DNA from: Callaeas wilsoni
Lineage: Eukaryota; Chordata; Aves; Passeriformes; Callaeidae
Direction: 5' to 3'
NCBI GenBank assembly: GCA_013398955.1
Contig: VWPU01014885.1
Location: 62,001-126,000, forward strand
Length of the DNA: 64,000 nt
Below the pieces are notes generated by a model. It saw only the letters and a list, made by a program, of their open reading frames with translations, searched no databases and was not told where the DNA came from. Position 1 is the stretch's first letter, and every line of letters begins with the position of its first letter. Below, in pieces: positions 59,501-64,000 of this stretch. The position numbers and the translations under genes were made by a program.

Positions 59501-62500
59501 TCTTCATTCCACTGAAACCAGTATCAAAATTCCTAGTTGGTCTGGTACTTAGTGGAATAAAAACCAAAACTCTTGTTTAATATTTTTGTAGTGGCTTGGG
59601 AAACATTGAGTGAAACAGACCTGTTTAAACCCGACTGAGGATCTAGTATTATGCCAGTAATTTTCTAGGAGTCCCCTACACGGGACAGTTGCTATTCTAT
59701 GAACAATCATAGTACAAACAAGGGCAAGAGTACACACAAAAGGGTCACTTAACTGTCATTCAAGAAGGTGTTGCACTTCTGAACTCTGCCATAAGCACTT
59801 TTAATACCTTCTCTGTAAAGGAGATGTAAATAAACACCAAATACAAACCACATGTTTATCGTATATAAAGATGTATAGAAGAGTATATTATATATGTGGA
59901 CTTAAATAGGTAAGCAAATGCTTTACAAAATTTAAGGCCTGACATGTACTCTTCATTATAAATTGTTTTTGTTTATGAGTTTAGGCCTACATGCTCTTTT
60001 TTGTGCTGTTCCTTTGTCTCCACCAAGTTTACTTATCAAGCTAGCCCTTGGGGAGAGAAAACCCTGAAAAGTAACTAATAAATATTATTTCATAATCTGA
60101 GAAGCCATTTCATTTTGTCTAGAAAATGCAATAACTTTGTTAGCTGGCATATATTAGCAGACTTGTTTGAAGTCATGATTTTAGGGTTGCTCAATATTAT
60201 GCCACAAAAAATGTTCCCTCCTCCATCAAAATCTCATGCATTTAATGTTCTGGTTTACCACGTAGGTATTATTTTTTTTTCCTTCAAAAGCAGCTATTAT
60301 GATTTATTATACATAAAATTATGGAGCACTACAAACTCAAATGTTCTGAGTTTCTGTGTACTAAAAAGCCACATGGCATTTTTGTCAGCAGTGATTATGA
60401 ATGCATGATACTCACTTTCCTAAATTATGTCAACTGATTTAGCTCTTACATAAATTACTCATGAAGATCCACTGGAGATTTGGACTACCTACCTACTGTC
60501 ACAACATGACAGTACATCTATTTCACACTTTGGTGGCGTTACTGTCATACAGTACTATTACTGTGAAATGTTATAAGCTGTGTGTAGCAAGTAGAGTGTA
60601 GCCTGTCCTTTGTTTATGTTATTGGTCTCACCCGAGAACCACAAAAATCGTATGATAGTTTTAGAACTGCAAATGTTTGTGCCCTGAGCATAGCCCCTGT
60701 CAGGCCACTCGGAAGAAAAAGACCTGTGGAACAACTTTTGTTCAAAGAAGATCAAAGCCATTCTAGGTCTTAAAAACGTGGAAACGTAGAGAAGAAAAAT
60801 AAAATAAGGACTGCATTTTTGCCCTTCACCACCTGCACAATCCTTTTCAAGTTTTAAAATAATTTTATTTTTAAAGAAGCTTTCTGGTTTCTTTGAGAAA
60901 CCTGTTTTGCAACTTTCAGATGAAAACAGTACTTGTCAAGACTTTGCGAATTAAAATAATCTCTTAGCACCTATAATGACTAATGTAGGCTTACAAGAAT
61001 TGTTGATTACCCAGTTGCTGCAAAGTGAAAAATAGAAACTATAAAATTCCAACATGCATTAACAACTGATTAGATACCACTCTATGTTAAGAAAATAGTC
61101 AAAGAGTGTGGTGAGTATGTGAGGGAATTTGTTATTAATATGAAATGACAAAACATTTTGGAAATTTCAATCTAGCTCAGAAAGGAGAATCAAAGGAAGG
61201 GAATTGAATACAACGAAAGTAAATTAGAACTGATTGCAAGGAAAAAAGATGATTACACAATAAATGGAAGAATTTTATAGAGTTGAATTCCAGTCGAAGG
61301 GGACATCCACTGAGATAACTGAGGAAGCTTAAATCACAAGTAAGACAACTCATGAGAAATAAAATAAAAGTGAATTTAATGGTACAGGAACTCAGGAACA
61401 GTCTTAGCTGGATTATAAAAATGATCTAGTTGTAATATTTATTTAGTTAATTCTACTAAACCTTTCATTCTTTTCAGTGAGATTACTTTCTTTTCCAGAG
61501 TTCTAGCATACCATGTTGTAGTGATGGATTAAAAATATAAAGGAATCAAGTGAGAAATAAAATCAGGAGGACTTGTGTTATTTTCCATTTGAAGAGCTGT
61601 TACACCTTCACAAACCAAAGAGCTGGAGATCTTGTGTGATGGGTAAAGGTTTTCAAGAACAGAATCATTCGCATCAGATATAGAATACCTTCTTCATGAA
61701 CATAAAATTAAACAGGAAGATAAATTGTTTACAATGAAAATTTAAATAATCTGTGCAGTCTTGAGAAAAAAGTTGGATTAATTCAGTCCCTGTGCAACAG
61801 TCAGCACTGTTGAGTAACTAATATAAATGGTAGGCCCACAACAAAGGAATTTCACTTCTTGCTGAGTTTTGAAAGACAAATTGAATCAGTTTCACTACCA
61901 CTGAAGTTTGTATTTGTGCAATTATTTGCTGTCTAACGCAGAATATTGAGAACAACAGAGACGGTCAATAGGAAATTAAAGGCACATTTAGTTACAAAGG
62001 CATGTTGTCCAAATTTAGTCTGTAGTGCCCAGTACTGCCTTTGCCAGAGCAGAATCAAATGGGACAGCTCACATTTTCATTAGCTGAGCTTTTTTAATTT
62101 GCAGAGAATGATCATAATTAATTAACTCAAGAGTTGCCTTATCAGGTACAGTTCTAGATGCAGTGTTTCAACTGAGATATTGTATTTGATTTTGTTTGTC
62201 TTGGGACATAATAAAATATCCATCTTCACTTACTGATGCAACAAAAATTATACCTCAATATTTTAATAAACATTGAGTTAATAGAAGAGATCTAAAAAAT
62301 TAGCTCATTTTGATTACATTATTTCAAATTATGTTATATAATTCTACAGCAAATTTAATGTAATACTATAGATATTAATCTAAATAGCCAAAGCTCTTAA
62401 TATTTCCTATAAAATAATCTATTTAACATATGGAGATTTGGCATCAGAAATGAAATATTTACTTCAGAGGGTTTTTTCAGTCACAGATTTCACTGTGTTC

Positions 62501-64000
62501 CTGACAGCACTGAAACAAAAAATTTGACTCATCTTCTCATTCAGGGTGAAGAAGATTTTCACTTTAGAGCTTATGCAGCTGTAATGACAGCAGTGATGTA
62601 CCTGCTGCATGTAGCATGGAGTAACAGCATCTTCACCAGCAAGACAAGAAATTATATGGGATCTACCTCAGATATTTTTATCCTTATTTTCATTAAGATC
62701 AGCAGAACAAATTGTATGAAGGGTTGACATCACTGTAAAGTTAGCTCTGTTAACTTAAAACTCTGAGGTAATGCAATCCTTACAGCTTAAAGGTTTGTGT
62801 TCACCGTGTTGGATTTTTGTAGAAACGCATGAGAAGCTGTCACACAGCCTATTTACATTGCCTGACAGCTGATAAAAAAAAAAAGGTAATGATATGAAAT
62901 GTCATGTAATGCAACTACATGTCATTTAATATTATGTGACCACAATCTGTTTTTCAGGTGATGTGACTGAGACTCCTTCCCCAACACTTAACCAGCATCA
63001 TTAAAAAGTTGAATCATGTGAGAAGAGAGCATTTTGCAACTAGCAAATGCTATTTGAAGGTAATGGTATTTAAAAGGTTTTCCTCCTTGATGAGATTCTC
63101 TGAGAACTATTACTATCCAACTGCTAGTTGGAAAATATTAACATAGTCATTTTGAGTTTATGTGGTAAAAAAAAATGCAGCTAACTTTGAAATAAAAAGA
63201 TAGAATTTTTTCTATTCATTCAGGGTGATTACTGGTAGGGGGTTTGTCACGGATATGAGTGGTGAAGGGTAGATTAATTCAGGGCTTCAACACATGAAAA
63301 GATGGAGAAATACCTTGCAGAAATAAAACAGTAAATTTCCATGGGGAGCCTTTCAAATGCTTTATAAAAATGACCCATTGAGAAACTACCATGCTACTTC
63401 ATCATCATCTACGGGACAAGAAAATTATGTCTCCACCACACACTTGCAGTAGAATAAAGTAATTTTAATAAAGAATTATAACAGAATCAATGCCTCCAGC
63501 TTTAAAAGTAATTACTGGATTTTCTTTATATCTTACCCTGAAATTTCTTGTTTTGTGACAGCATTCATTTTTCTTTCATATTACTTCTGAAATATTGCAG
63601 TTTATAATGCAGCATAATTAACTACACAATGCAAATTTAAAATACTGTCCTAATTTTCTAGTCAACACAGTGGTGATTGTGGAACAGCTGTTGTGCAGTG
63701 TATTAACACTTTGTAGCCATGTTTCCATACTCAAAATATGAGCTTTATCTCTGCTTTGTCGTAGGTACAGTCACTGTCTTTAACTTCAAACTGCACAAAA
63801 ACCTGAAAGGTATAAATGATTGCTCCAGATAGTCTAAGCTCTGATACCTTTGAGAAATAGACAGATGAAAATTAGTCTCACAGAAGAGCTGCTATGTTTG
63901 CATAAAGATAGCACCAAAAGATATTTGAATAACTGATTTTAAAAATAAAAGAGGGCACTAAGGTTCAAATAAAAACTTAAGACATTTTCTTTTGAAATTA
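56580..64000. other. Long AT-rich non-coding stretch to the window end
   Basis: I see no gene, structured RNA or known element in this interval. Frames up to 97 codons (60115-60408, plus) have no recognisable domains. Local composition is uniform, with ordinary A and T runs (near 58200, 60270 and 62875). Confidence 0.55.

Overview
The window looks like nuclear DNA from a bird: a long, AT-rich stretch that is either intergenic or deep intronic. The lineage call rests on the transposable elements. Several fragments match CR1 non-LTR retrotransposons as they occur in birds, including the characteristic 3' end. Two pieces match a long terminal repeat (LTR) family that I recognise from avian endogenous retroviruses. 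CR1 and related LTRs also occur in other sauropsids, so the species is not determined. I see no bacterial, phage or organellar features.

I found no intact host protein-coding gene, tRNA, rRNA or recognisable small RNA. The open reading frames are short (none above about 135 codons). They are scattered over both strands and lack recognisable domains, apart from those that are pieces of CR1. Three segments could be exons by splice-site appearance alone, but this is weak evidence.

Layout. 1-4.3 kb is AT-rich with three short tandem duplications and one GC-richer patch. 4.3-5.9 kb is GC-richer and contains a probable LTR (about 4908-5273) and a possible non-coding exon. 5.9-9.5 kb is plain AT-rich DNA with an X-box-like motif near 7950. 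9508-10056 is a nearly complete solo LTR. About 14.2-17.15 kb holds the largest element: the 5' half of a CR1 copy with remnants of both ORF1 (esterase) and ORF2 (endonuclease), lacking the reverse-transcriptase core. It is followed by a small DNA-transposon-like inverted-repeat element (18.0-18.2 kb), a minus-strand CR1 3' piece (18.3-18.4 kb) and a plus-strand CR1 3' end (18.9-19.3 kb). 19.3-38.4 kb is mostly featureless, with microsatellites, an old 24-bp repeat pair, a decayed antisense CR1 fragment (about 29.5-29.9 kb) and a nine-copy 8-bp minisatellite (34.7 kb). 38.4-38.7 kb joins two CR1 pieces in opposite orientation. 43.4 and 47.4 kb carry an inverted pair of copies of an unnamed repeat; the second lies beside a truncated minus-strand LTR (47.68-47.85 kb). 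CR1 3' fragments follow at 49.4 and 56.1 kb, and the rest to 64 kb is unremarkable AT-rich DNA.

Nothing here forms a working gene system. The window records repeated insertion, truncation, inversion and decay of CR1 and retroviral LTRs. No undescribed biological system was found; the most useful leads are rearranged elements and small unexplained repeats.
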